From positions 620,001 through 684,000 of the forward strand of contig NZ_LANX01000001.1 of NCBI RefSeq assembly GCF_000964795.1: DNA of 64,000 nt, written 5' to 3'. Positions 35,992 to 45,097 of this stretch are shown piece after piece. Position 1 is the stretch's first letter. Each line of letters begins with the position of its first letter. The notes beneath the pieces are model-generated. The model made no database searches. It was not told the DNA's origin and was given only the letters and a program-made list of their open reading frames with translations. The DNA is from Candidatus Neoehrlichia procyonis str. RAC413 (lineage in GTDB: Bacteria; Pseudomonadota; Alphaproteobacteria; Rickettsiales; Anaplasmataceae). The position numbers were made by a program, and so were the translations under genes.

Positions 35992-38604
35992 TTACATTTT
36001 TTTACTAACCATAGTCTTATTACGTAACTGTATAAAAACTAATATAATTAATACAATAAAGGAAGCTAGATATACATATAACTTTAAATTTTTTTGCACT
36101 GACAATTCTAACTTAATAATAGAATCTTCAACTTCTATATCTGATTGATCAACATAACTCCAACTTTCTATATCCTTAATATCTAATTTCATAATTCCAG
36201 ATGAAGAATGTTTTACAATAACATTAATTCCTATTTTTTTCTGTATCATGTCAATCAATTTTCCTTGAAATCCATGTACTAATGGAATTATAACATTCTT
36301 TTGAATAATTTTACCACTATCATTTTTACGCTCAAAAACTATCAATAAAGAGCTATCTTTTTTGATAGAGATCATGTTATTGATCTCAGATAATGGTATA
36401 TCTACATACTTAAATGAAAACAACTTTACAACATATCCAGGTATTATTAACATAATTCCAACAACAATCAGAATTATAGACTCATATAACTTATTTTTTA
36501 TAAAAAAATACCCTTGCATTCCAGCAGAAATACTCATAATACTTATCAAAGCAACTAATATACTTAAAGCTGCACCCCATACATTATCAATATCGTATAA
36601 AATAATATCACTATTAAACACAAATAAAAACGGTACTATCATAGTCCTAATATTATACAGAAATGACTGTACACTTGTTTTAAACGCATTACCTTTTGCT
36701 ATAGCTGCAGCAGCATAAGAAGCTATTCCAACAGGTGGCGTAACATCAGCCATTAATCCAAAATAAAAAACAAATAAATGTAACGCAACAAGTGGTATAG
36801 ATAATCCATTTTTATGAACAACAGTATTTAAAATAGGAACCATTAAAGTAGATACTATAATATAGCACCCTGTAGTTGGCATACCCATACCTAGAATTAT
36901 ACATATAGCAGCTGTCATTAATAATGTAATAAACACACTACCATTTGCTAAAGTATCAATAAAAATACTAATAGATAAACCAAACCCTGTTAAAGCAACT
37001 GTCCCAACAATAAGCCCTGCTGTACCTGTAGCCATAGCTATGGTCAACATACTCTTAGAACCTGCAACCATAGCCTCATATACTTTTTTTATACTATTCC
37101 ATAGAACACAAGGAATTTGTGAAAAATCTTTATGGAATACTATTAAAATAGTATCATAAGTTAACAACATAAAAATTAAAAATAAATTTGTCCAAAAACA
37201 TGATAACGAAGATGATAACTTCTCAATAATTAAGCACCATACTAAAATAAAAATAGGAATAAAATAATGTAATCCTTGCTTAAAAACTTCCCACGAACTA
37301 GATAACTTTGAAACATCACTATCTTCTTCTTTTACGCCTTTTTTAAACTGGTATAATAAAATTGCAATATATAAAAATACTAAAATAAACGATATAAAAT
37401 AAATACTTTTATCAAGAAATATAGCTTTTATCCCCGGAATATAGAAATTACCTAAGTGGACACCTTCAATAACAATATATATAAAACTTATCAATATTAA
37501 TACACAACATGCAGATAGCAGAAATTTTAAAATGGAAAAATATATAGATTTTGCTTTTGTTAAATCAATAGTAGGATGCATATTCAACTTACAAGCTTCA
37601 AGATGCACTATGTATAATAATGTAATATATATCATTATAGCCGGAACAAAAGCATACTTTACTATATCAGCATATGGGATTGATAAAAATTCCGACATTA
37701 AAAATGCAGCTGCACCCATAACAGGAGGCATAATTTGTCCATTTACCCCTGCTGATACCTCTATTGCTGCTGCCTTTTCAGCACTAAGACCCATTTTTTT
37801 CATTAAAGGAATAGTAAATGAACCTATAGTAATTGTATTAGCTATCGATGAACCTGACATCATGCCCATAAACCCTGAAGCTACCACCGCTGCTTTTGCT
37901 GGTCCGCCAACAAACCTTTGCAGCAAAATAAAGGATAGCCTAATAAAAAAATTACCAGCCCCTGCTTTATCTAAGAAAGCCCCAAATAACACATATAAAA
38001 AAACAAAATTAGATGACACTCCAAGAGCTACACCAAAAACTCCTTCTGCAGATAACCACTCGTGAGAGGCAATAGCAGCAAAATTGTTTCCTTTATGAGC
38101 AATAATATCAGGCATATACTGCCCAAAAATAGAATACATAAGAAACAGAAGTGCAACAATAACTATAGGCATCCCTACTGACCTTCTTGACCCTTCTAAT
38201 AAAAATAAAATCCCAAAAAAAGCAATTATGATATCTAAAATGTTAGGCATTGCTACCCTTAGTGACAATTCATCATACATTACCACAAGATATATTGCAG
38301 GTATCACTGACAAACATGCAAAAATCCAACTTAAAAAAGGTAAATTGTTTTTAGAATTTTTAAGGAAGGTAGGAAAAAGTAAAAAAAGTAGAAAAAATGC
38401 AAAAGATAAATGTATAACCTTAGATTTAAAATCTGTTAAAATTACCCAACTAAGATCGTAATTTGCAGCCAATAAAGAAGGTAATGGCGAGGCTATAAAT
38501 AATTGGAATATTGACCATAAAAATGCTACAGCTCCTATTACATAATTAGTAACTCTACATACACAAGAACTTGAATTATCAAAATTTCTATCACTTATTT
38601 CCAT
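35992..38604 (-). CDS. TRAP transporter permease, fused 4TM/12TM type
   Basis: This 870-aa permease joins the small (DctQ, 4 TM) and large (DctM, 12 TM) subunits of a tripartite ATP-independent periplasmic transporter, the type used with TAXI-like binding proteins. DctM hallmarks are GFMGMMSGSSIANTITIGSFTIPLMKKMG (in pieces SGSSIANTITIG and TIPLMKKMGLS), SAGVNGQIMPPVMGAAAFLM, LGMGMPTTGCYIIVSTLMVP and MADVTPPVGIASYAAAAIAK. Residues about 770-850 are a soluble C-terminal region with a further hydrophobic end (similar to DUF3394 extensions). No binding-protein gene lies nearby. The substrate is unknown; organic acids or amino acids are typical. Confidence 0.92.
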   Translation of the reverse strand: MEISDRNFDNSSSCVCRVTNYVIGAVAFLWSIFQLFIASPLPSLLAANYDLSWVILTDFKSKVIHLSFAFFLLFLLFPTFLKNSKNNLPFLSWIFACLSVIPAIYLVVMYDELSLRVAMPNILDIIIAFFGILFLLEGSRRSVGMPIVIVALLFLMYSIFGQYMPDIIAHKGNNFAAIASHEWLSAEGVFGVALGVSSNFVFLYVLFGAFLDKAGAGNFFIRLSFILLQRFVGGPAKAAVVASGFMGMMSGSSIANTITIGSFTIPLMKKMGLSAEKAAAIEVSAGVNGQIMPPVMGAAAFLMSEFLSIPYADIVKYAFVPAIMIYITLLYIVHLEACKLNMHPTIDLTKAKSIYFSILKFLLSACCVLILISFIYIVIEGVHLGNFYIPGIKAIFLDKSIYFISFILVFLYIAILLYQFKKGVKEEDSDVSKLSSSWEVFKQGLHYFIPIFILVWCLIIEKLSSSLSCFWTNLFLIFMLLTYDTILIVFHKDFSQIPCVLWNSIKKVYEAMVAGSKSMLTIAMATGTAGLIVGTVALTGFGLSISIFIDTLANGSVFITLLMTAAICIILGMGMPTTGCYIIVSTLMVPILNTVVHKNGLSIPLVALHLFVFYFGLMADVTPPVGIASYAAAAIAKGNAFKTSVQSFLYNIRTMIVPFLFVFNSDIILYDIDNVWGAALSILVALISIMSISAGMQGYFFIKNKLYESIILIVVGIMLIIPGYVVKLFSFKYVDIPLSEINNMISIKKDSSLLIVFERKNDSGKIIQKNVIIPLVHGFQGKLIDMIQKKIGINVIVKHSSSGIMKLDIKDIESWSYVDQSDIEVEDSIIKLELSVQKNLKLYVYLASFIVLIILVFIQLRNKTMVSKKM

Positions 38605-38888
38605 ATTTATTCATAATATCAAATATTTAAGAAACATTAATAGCATTACATATTATGCACGTCAATAAAATATAACCACCTACTGCTTTCCTTATTTTTA
38701 ACAAATTGTACATTAAATAATAATCTATACCAAACATTACATCCAGCTATATAAATCTAAATATAACACTATAAGAATATAGTTCTAGCTAGATAACAAT
38801 TATTATAAATTTAATAATATAACATTTTACTTTTTAAAAATTGTTTTGTATTATTCAGCATCTAATTTTAGTAAATACACAATTTAAA

Positions 38889-40232
38889 GTGTCAAAAATA
38901 ATATATACTTGTACAGTATGCGGTAATAATACACACAGATGGACTGGCAAATGTAATACATGCGGCACATGGGATAGTATCATAAGTAAATCATTACAAA
39001 AAATAAAAACAGAAGAAACTGATACTGTAGTGCTCTCTTTGTTTGATAGTAAAATAAGTTCCCTTAGCAAATATAATACAAAAATAGATGAATTAGATAG
39101 AGTATTTGGAGGAGGAATCACATTAGGAAGTAATATACTAATCGGAGGAGAACCTGGTGTAGGAAAATCAACTTTAATCTTACAAATTGCATCAATTTTA
39201 GCAAAAAACTTTCACAGCTGTCTTTACGCTTCAGGTGAGGAATCAATTAATCAAATTCAAACAAGAGCAACCCGCCTATGCATCTCTGAATCAAAAATAA
39301 AAATTCTTGCAACATCATCATTAAAATTAAGTCATATAATAAACGCAATGCAAAAAGATAATGAGCTTAAATTTCTCATTATTGATTCAATACAAACTAT
39401 ATGTGATGAGAGAATTCCTTCAGCTCCAGGCACAATAGCTCAAGTCCGTATGTGTACACATGAATTAATTACATTCACTAAACAAAACAATATAACATTA
39501 TTTATACTAGGACAAATCACTAAAGATGGTCAAATAGCTGGACCTAAGACTTTAGAACATATGGTAGATACTGTTTTATATTTTGAAGGAGATAATAGTT
39601 ACCAATATCGCATTTTACGTACAATAAAAAATAGATTTGGTCCTACAAATGAAATTGGGGTATTTGAAATGTTAAAACATGGATTAATACCCGTTAATAA
39701 TCCATCATCTCTGTTTTTAGGCCATAAAGCTCAAGATCACAGCATCATTGGAAGTACTGTTTTTGCTGGTATTGAAGGATCTAGACCTATACTAATGGAA
39801 ATTCAATCACTTATTTCTCACACCTATATGGCAACTCCTCGTAGAGCAGTGGTTGGATGTGATATTAATCGTCTTTCTATGATCATAGCAGTTCTCAACG
39901 CTAAATGTAATATATTTTTAGGAGATAAAGAGGTATATCTTAACATAGCCGGAGGGCTAAAAATATATGAACCAGCTGCAGATTTAGCCATAGCAGCGTC
40001 ACTTATTTCAAATTTTACTAATATTCCTATAATGCACTCAACAATAGTATGTGGAGAAATTGCCTTATCAGGAGAAATAAGAAATATATGTAATATTGAC
40101 TTAAGGCTAAAAGAAGCTTATAAACTTGGATTTAAGCAAGCTATTATACCACGTAATAGCAAATGTATATCTCCTGATATTTCAATAATAGAGGTAGACC
40201 ACATTAATCAATTGAGAAAAATTTTTCATTAA
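38889..40232 (+). CDS. radA: DNA repair protein RadA
   Basis: RadA/Sms is a RecA-like ATPase that promotes branch migration during recombination. The GTG at 38889 is preferred (447 aa, start VSKIIYTCTVCG); a TTG at 38841 would add 16 hydrophobic residues. A zinc finger of four Cys (CTVCG...CNTCGTW) is followed by Walker A GGEPGVGKST, the RadA-specific KNRFGP motif (TIKNRFGPTNEIGVFEM), and a Lon-like C-terminal domain with NIAGGLKIYEPAADLAIAAS. It precedes ccmG by 6 bp. Confidence 0.96.
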   Translation: MSKIIYTCTVCGNNTHRWTGKCNTCGTWDSIISKSLQKIKTEETDTVVLSLFDSKISSLSKYNTKIDELDRVFGGGITLGSNILIGGEPGVGKSTLILQIASILAKNFHSCLYASGEESINQIQTRATRLCISESKIKILATSSLKLSHIINAMQKDNELKFLIIDSIQTICDERIPSAPGTIAQVRMCTHELITFTKQNNITLFILGQITKDGQIAGPKTLEHMVDTVLYFEGDNSYQYRILRTIKNRFGPTNEIGVFEMLKHGLIPVNNPSSLFLGHKAQDHSIIGSTVFAGIEGSRPILMEIQSLISHTYMATPRRAVVGCDINRLSMIIAVLNAKCNIFLGDKEVYLNIAGGLKIYEPAADLAIAASLISNFTNIPIMHSTIVCGEIALSGEIRNICNIDLRLKEAYKLGFKQAIIPRNSKCISPDISIIEVDHINQLRKIFH

Positions 40233-40238
40233 AAATTT

Positions 40239-40739
40239 ATGAGAATTACAGGTATTATATTATTAATTACATTATTGTCATTTATTATAGCTTTTGCGTA
40301 TGCAATACACAATAAAGGTATCAATAATTCATCTCCGTCATATAGTATTACGTTACCATATCTTCTACAAGAGGATATGCAATTTACTACAAATAACTTA
40401 AAGGGTAAGCCATATATAATTCATGTATTTGCCTCATGGTGCACAACATGTAAAGAAGAACATAAAATTTGGCTAGAGATTGCAGAGAAAAATATAATTG
40501 ACATTTACGGAATAAGTTATCTTGATATTAAGCAAAATGCTATAGCCTGGTTACAAGACAATGGTAATCCATATAAAGTAGTAGCTGCTGACTATAATGG
40601 TAGCTCCGGTCACGCATTTGGAATCACAGGCGTACCAGAAACTTTTGTTTTTGATAAAAACGGAAAAATCATTTTACACATATCTGGTAATATAACCTTA
40701 GAAATTTGGAATAATCAAATACTCGCACTATTAAAGTAA
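40239..40739 (+). CDS. ccmG: Cytochrome c maturation thiol oxidoreductase (CcmG/DsbE)
   Basis: CcmG reduces the apocytochrome or CcmH disulfide in the periplasm so that haem can be attached. The 166-aa protein has an N-terminal membrane anchor (about residues 3-22) and a thioredoxin fold with active site ASWCTTCKEEH (Trp-Cys-Thr-Thr-Cys). The cis-Pro loop is GVPETFVFDKNGKI, which with the GITGVPE segment is typical of CcmG/DsbE. It follows radA by 6 bp. Other ccm genes are at 21.0 kb (ccmC) and 50.9 kb (ccmA). Confidence 0.93.
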   Translation: MRITGIILLITLLSFIIAFAYAIHNKGINNSSPSYSITLPYLLQEDMQFTTNNLKGKPYIIHVFASWCTTCKEEHKIWLEIAEKNIIDIYGISYLDIKQNAIAWLQDNGNPYKVVAADYNGSSGHAFGITGVPETFVFDKNGKIILHISGNITLEIWNNQILALLK

Positions 40740-40848
40740 TAACAAAAACTTACCTAGTATCTATAGCTAGATTATCGTTAATCATTCATACGTTCATTAT
40801 ATAACAAATGTATTAGTAATGCTTTTATTTTGAATAAAAAATGTAAAA

Positions 40849-40863
40849 TTAAGTGCATATTAA
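40849..40863 (+). promoter_or_regulatory. CtrA-type site upstream of bolA
   Basis: TTAA-GTGCATA-TTAA is a perfect match to the alphaproteobacterial CtrA consensus TTAA-N7-TTAA and lies 117 bp upstream of the bolA ATG. In E. chaffeensis CtrA is reported to bind the bolA promoter, which supports the call. Alone, such a match is expected many times by chance in 64 kb of this composition. Confidence 0.55.
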
Positions 40864-40979
40864 AATATCTCAAATAACCAATTTTTATATTATTAGGTAG
40901 ATTATATATAAAATATTTACCTCAATATAAAAACATGCTATAAATATTCATATTATTATTAGTTTTAGTTTGCGATAGT

Positions 40980-41201
40980 ATGGCCATAACGCGTTCAGAA
41001 TTAGAAACTCTTATTAAAAATGCATTCCCAAGTGCTCAAGTTACTGTAAGTAGCTTGGCTAATGATAATGATCATTACTCAATAGTAGTTTTATCAGAAG
41101 ATTTTAAAAATAAAACTAAAGTAGCACAGCATAGAATGATTTACGAAGTTCTAAATGGAATAGATGTTCATGCTATACAAATACATACTGGTTGGAAATG
41201 A
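40980..41201 (+). CDS. bolA: BolA-family protein
   Basis: BolA proteins bind monothiol glutaredoxin through a shared Fe-S cluster and also act as morphology/stress regulators. The 73-aa protein is short but complete. It has the helix-sheet pattern MAITRSELETLIKNAFPSAQ, the strand with NDHYSIVVLSEDFKNKT, and the BolA motif VAQHRMIYEVL. The invariant C-terminal His occurs in GIDVHAIQIHTGWK. The gene lies 15 bp before grxD, the classical BolA-Grx pairing. Confidence 0.94.
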   Translation: MAITRSELETLIKNAFPSAQVTVSSLANDNDHYSIVVLSEDFKNKTKVAQHRMIYEVLNGIDVHAIQIHTGWK

Positions 41202-41216
41202 AATTGGTAACGCTCT

Positions 41217-41549
41217 ATGAAGGATAATGATATAATAAGTAAAATACAACATGAAATAAAAAGCAACGATATAGTACTCTACATGAAGGGTACTAGCGAT
41301 GTTCCACAATGTGGTTTCTCTGGTTTAGTTGTGAATATATTACAAAAAATGAACCTTGCATTTAAAAGCATAAATGTATTAGAAGATCCAGAATTACGTA
41401 CAGCAATAAAACAGTTCACTAATTGGCCCACAATTCCTCAACTATATATTAAAGGTGAGTTTATAGGAGGATGCGATATAGTACGTGAAATGTATCAAAG
41501 TGGTGAATTACATGAGCTAATCAAATCAAAGGGAATTGCATTAACATAA
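41217..41549 (+). CDS. grxD: Monothiol glutaredoxin (Grx4 type)
   Basis: GrxD carries 2Fe-2S clusters with glutathione and BolA and delivers them to target proteins. It has 110 aa with the CGFS active site in [38 protein letters not shown] holds the cis-Pro and the glutathione-binding GG-D. The operon order bolA-grxD-ligA is tight (15 and 5 bp gaps). Its glutathione is presumably made by GshB. Confidence 0.97.
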   Translation: MKDNDIISKIQHEIKSNDIVLYMKGTSDVPQCGFSGLVVNILQKMNLAFKSINVLEDPELRTAIKQFTNWPTIPQLYIKGEFIGGCDIVREMYQSGELHELIKSKGIALT

Positions 41550-41554
41550 ACATA

Positions 41555-43561
41555 ATGTTAAATCAAAAAAAGCTAGAACTCAAAAAATTAAATGAGCAAC
41601 TTGCATATCATGATGATTTATACCATAAACATGATAAGCCAAAAATTACAGATGCACAGTATGATAAATTATGTAAATCTAAAAAAGAATTACTAGAGCA
41701 GTTTCCAGAACTAGAAAAGTATGATAACTATAAAAATATTATAGGTGCATCAATAAATACAAAATTTCATAAGATAGAGCATACAGAGCCCATGTTTTCA
41801 CTCGAAAATGCCTTCTCCGCAACTGATATAGAAAAATTTATCTTAAGAACTAAACGTTTTTTACATATGAGTGACAACAACCCACTAACTATAACATGTG
41901 AACTAAAAATTGATGGACTATCATTTTCAATGTTATACAAAAATGGTATCCTAATACAAGCATCAACACGTGGAAATGGGTATTTTGGAGAAGATATTAC
42001 ACAAAATGTTAAAACAATAAAAAACATTCCTTATATAATAAAAAATGCACCAACATTATTAGAAGTGCGTGGAGAAATATACATGGACCGTCATGATTTT
42101 GCACAACTTAATAAAACATATAATTTCGCAAATCCACGCAATGCTGCAGCAGGATCAGTTCGTCAATTAAATTATGAAGTCACAAAATCACGAAATCTTA
42201 AATATTTTGTATACTCAATAGTAAACAGCAATGCTAATACACAAGAAGAACTTCTCAATCAATTATCTAACTGGGGTTTTTGCGTTAACAAAAACACATG
42301 TACAACAAATAATATTGAAGAGGCCTTAAATTTTTATAACAAAATCTACAACACACGTAATAATATCTGCTATGATATTGATGGTGTCATATATAAAATT
42401 AACGACATAAGCTTACAAAAAAGTCTTGGAGCAACCAGTAGATGTCCTCGCTGGGCAATAGCATATAAATTTCCATCAGTAGAAGCAAAAACACAATTAA
42501 AAAATATTTCGATACAAGTAGGTCGTACAGGAGTTATCACACCTATTGCAGAGTTAGATCCTATTAATATAGGAGGCGTAATAATATCAAGAGCAAATTT
42601 ACACAATCAAGATGAAATAAAACGCAAAGACATACGTATAGGTGATTATGTCATTATTAGAAGAGCTGGAGATGTAATACCACAAGTTGTTGATGTTGAC
42701 AAAAGTTTAAGAAATCAAAAATTACAGGAGTTTATTTTTCCTTCACATTGTCCATCTTGCGGTTGTAAACTACATAAAGATACACAGGAAATAGCTTTAC
42801 GTTGTACTGGAGAATTAATTTGTAAAAATCAAGTATTAGAAAGAATTAAACACTTTGTTTCTAGAGATGCACTAAATATAGTTGGTATCGGCAAAAAGCA
42901 AATAGAGTTTTTCTATGAGAAGTCACTTATTACTAATATTGATGATATTTTTTCTTTAGAAGAAAAATTAAAGAATATAAAATTAGAAAGTTTTCACGGA
43001 TGGGGTAAACAATCTATCGCAAATCTATTAGAAGCAATACAACATAGTAAAAATGTAAAATTAGAAAACTTTATTTTTGCACTAGGAATAAGGTTTATTG
43101 GTAAAAACACTGCTAAATCACTAGCCCAATATTATATTTCATACAAAGACTGGTATTCTGCAATGTTGTTACTAAAAGATAATGATAATACTAACAATAT
43201 TAATGGTGTAGGTAAAAAAAGCATAGAATCTTTAAGAATTTTCTTTTCTGAACCATATAATATTAATATATTAAATAGGCTTACAGAAAAATTAAATATT
43301 ATTAATACTCAAAAAACAGAACAATATACAAAAAATAATATTACTGGCAAGATAATAGTATTTACCGGCACATTTTCAAGTATGTCAAGAAATGAAGCAA
43401 AACTTCAAGCAGAACGTTTAGGTGCTAAGGTAAAATCAACATTATCTGCAAAAACAAATTTGTTAGTTGCAGGTAGTAATCCAGGATCAAAATACAAAAA
43501 AGCTCAAGAGTTACAAATACAAATTATTGATGAAAATTCTTGGCTTACAATGATAAGCTAA
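41555..43561 (+). CDS. ligA: NAD-dependent DNA ligase
   Basis: LigA seals nicks in DNA during replication and repair using NAD+. It has 668 aa, the full length. The domain order is visible: Ia start with [16 protein letters not shown], adenylation motif [17 protein letters not shown], and the OB-fold segment [19 protein letters not shown] four-Cys zinc finger follows ([12 protein letters not shown]...[10 protein letters not shown]). Helix-hairpin-helix repeats come next, and the BRCT C-terminus has [19 protein letters not shown]. It is translated with grxD, 5 bp apart. Confidence 0.98.
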   Translation: MLNQKKLELKKLNEQLAYHDDLYHKHDKPKITDAQYDKLCKSKKELLEQFPELEKYDNYKNIIGASINTKFHKIEHTEPMFSLENAFSATDIEKFILRTKRFLHMSDNNPLTITCELKIDGLSFSMLYKNGILIQASTRGNGYFGEDITQNVKTIKNIPYIIKNAPTLLEVRGEIYMDRHDFAQLNKTYNFANPRNAAAGSVRQLNYEVTKSRNLKYFVYSIVNSNANTQEELLNQLSNWGFCVNKNTCTTNNIEEALNFYNKIYNTRNNICYDIDGVIYKINDISLQKSLGATSRCPRWAIAYKFPSVEAKTQLKNISIQVGRTGVITPIAELDPINIGGVIISRANLHNQDEIKRKDIRIGDYVIIRRAGDVIPQVVDVDKSLRNQKLQEFIFPSHCPSCGCKLHKDTQEIALRCTGELICKNQVLERIKHFVSRDALNIVGIGKKQIEFFYEKSLITNIDDIFSLEEKLKNIKLESFHGWGKQSIANLLEAIQHSKNVKLENFIFALGIRFIGKNTAKSLAQYYISYKDWYSAMLLLKDNDNTNNINGVGKKSIESLRIFFSEPYNINILNRLTEKLNIINTQKTEQYTKNNITGKIIVFTGTFSSMSRNEAKLQAERLGAKVKSTLSAKTNLLVAGSNPGSKYKKAQELQIQIIDENSWLTMIS

Positions 43562-43935
43562 CTTCTATGCATAAAAGTTTACTGCACTTTATACAATATA
43601 ATTATCAAGATTCATTTATCATTAAACAAAGTTAAAAACCATTTACACAATTACTTTATCGTAATTTATTATTAAAGTGATTCGATCATAAACATGATAT
43701 ATTTTTTAGGTATATACAACATACACCATTCTTTACTTTCTCTACATTAATATTTAACACATATACAAATTTGTGTTGATAAATGCTTATACTTCACATA
43801 TGCTACCACATCCCTTTAGTAACTGAATAATCTGTAAACAAAATTCTAACTATCTTAATAGTAATAACAAACATATCTCACTCTAACAATTAATAAAAAA
43901 ATTAGCCTCCTTTTATATACTAAAAATAATATTGT
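43562..43935. other. Convergent spacer
   Basis: This 374-bp region between the 3' ends of ligA (+) and rnd (-) holds no gene. No GC-rich hairpin with a T-run is evident. Confidence 0.4.
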
Positions 43936-45096
43936 TTACTTTATACTAAAACTATCTGTTAATCTTGCTAAAATACTAAGATAACTAGGACCTTGAGTTT
44001 TTATTGACGATATTATATCTGATTTACCACTTATAAAACTTTCCACATGTTTTCCAAAGAACTCATATCTCCAACCATTCATTATATTGCCCGTACCTTG
44101 AGTAACAAATTTGATTAAATCACTTTTAGAGGCTACTAATCTATGTGATATATCATTTTCATAGCACAAGCTATATAGAAAAACTATTAACACATTTAAT
44201 ACAGATTTATCATAATCTACAGATTTACAAACACCTGGCTGGTAATCCTTATCTTCTACAACACCAAATTTATCCAAAGGTAACCTTTTCCAATATTTCT
44301 CTCTTACATACTTCTTTATAACATTAGCATCTTTTCCACATGCAATATCACGAATTAAGTAAAAAATAGATTGATTATCCATAATAATGTTGCGATTCAC
44401 ATTAAAACTTCTCGCTAATTTTTCACGCCACTCAATTACATATTTTGCTATCAATATATCTTTTTCTGCAATATCAGAAAAAAATTTTATTCCATCAAAA
44501 ATAGTATCATAATTTATTTTATGAATCTCTATTGATTGCATTTCCTCAAAAAACCATAACAATCTTTTCCGAGATACAAGACTTTTATAAACTTTACCAT
44601 AAAGCTGATACAAGTATACTACATCATCAAAAGCATAGTCTATTTTGCTTTGTGATAAAGGACGCAAACTCCAGTCAGATCTTTTCAACAATAATTTATT
44701 TAATGTTATTCCCAAGAACTGCTCAACCAGCCTTGAATAGCCTACTGCATTATCATAATAATTACATAACATTGCAGCAATTTGAGTATCAAAAATTGGA
44801 CTAGGACTTTGAGAAAATCTCGTTGATAAAGCTTCTAAATCTTGTCGACAATCATGAAATACCTTTATAATATTTTTGTTATAAAAGATATTATTTAATG
44901 GTGATAAATCCAAATTTTCTTCTAAGGCATCAATTATGCATTTTTGATTACTATAAGCAATTTGTATTAAACATAATTTTGGATAATACTCTTTATAGCT
45001 TCTCATAAATTCTGTATCAACAGCTATATATTGAGGGTGGTCTCTTAATGTTGTGTCACAAAACTTTTTTAACTCATCTGTTGAGCTAATTAACAT
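43936..45096 (-). CDS. rnd: Ribonuclease D
   Basis: RNase D trims tRNA 3' ends (3'-5' exonuclease, DEDD family). The 386-aa protein has Exo I YIAVDTEFMRS, Exo II VFHDCRQDLEAL and Exo III IDYAFDDVVYLYQLY, with the active-site Asp, Glu and Tyr. The C-terminal half corresponds to the HRDC region, but its motifs are poorly conserved. It begins 1 bp after ntrY, so the pair is co-transcribed. Confidence 0.94.
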   Translation of the reverse strand: MLISSTDELKKFCDTTLRDHPQYIAVDTEFMRSYKEYYPKLCLIQIAYSNQKCIIDALEENLDLSPLNNIFYNKNIIKVFHDCRQDLEALSTRFSQSPSPIFDTQIAAMLCNYYDNAVGYSRLVEQFLGITLNKLLLKRSDWSLRPLSQSKIDYAFDDVVYLYQLYGKVYKSLVSRKRLLWFFEEMQSIEIHKINYDTIFDGIKFFSDIAEKDILIAKYVIEWREKLARSFNVNRNIIMDNQSIFYLIRDIACGKDANVIKKYVREKYWKRLPLDKFGVVEDKDYQPGVCKSVDYDKSVLNVLIVFLYSLCYENDISHRLVASKSDLIKFVTQGTGNIMNGWRYEFFGKHVESFISGKSDIISSIKTQGPSYLSILARLTDSFSIK

Positions 45097-45097
45097 A

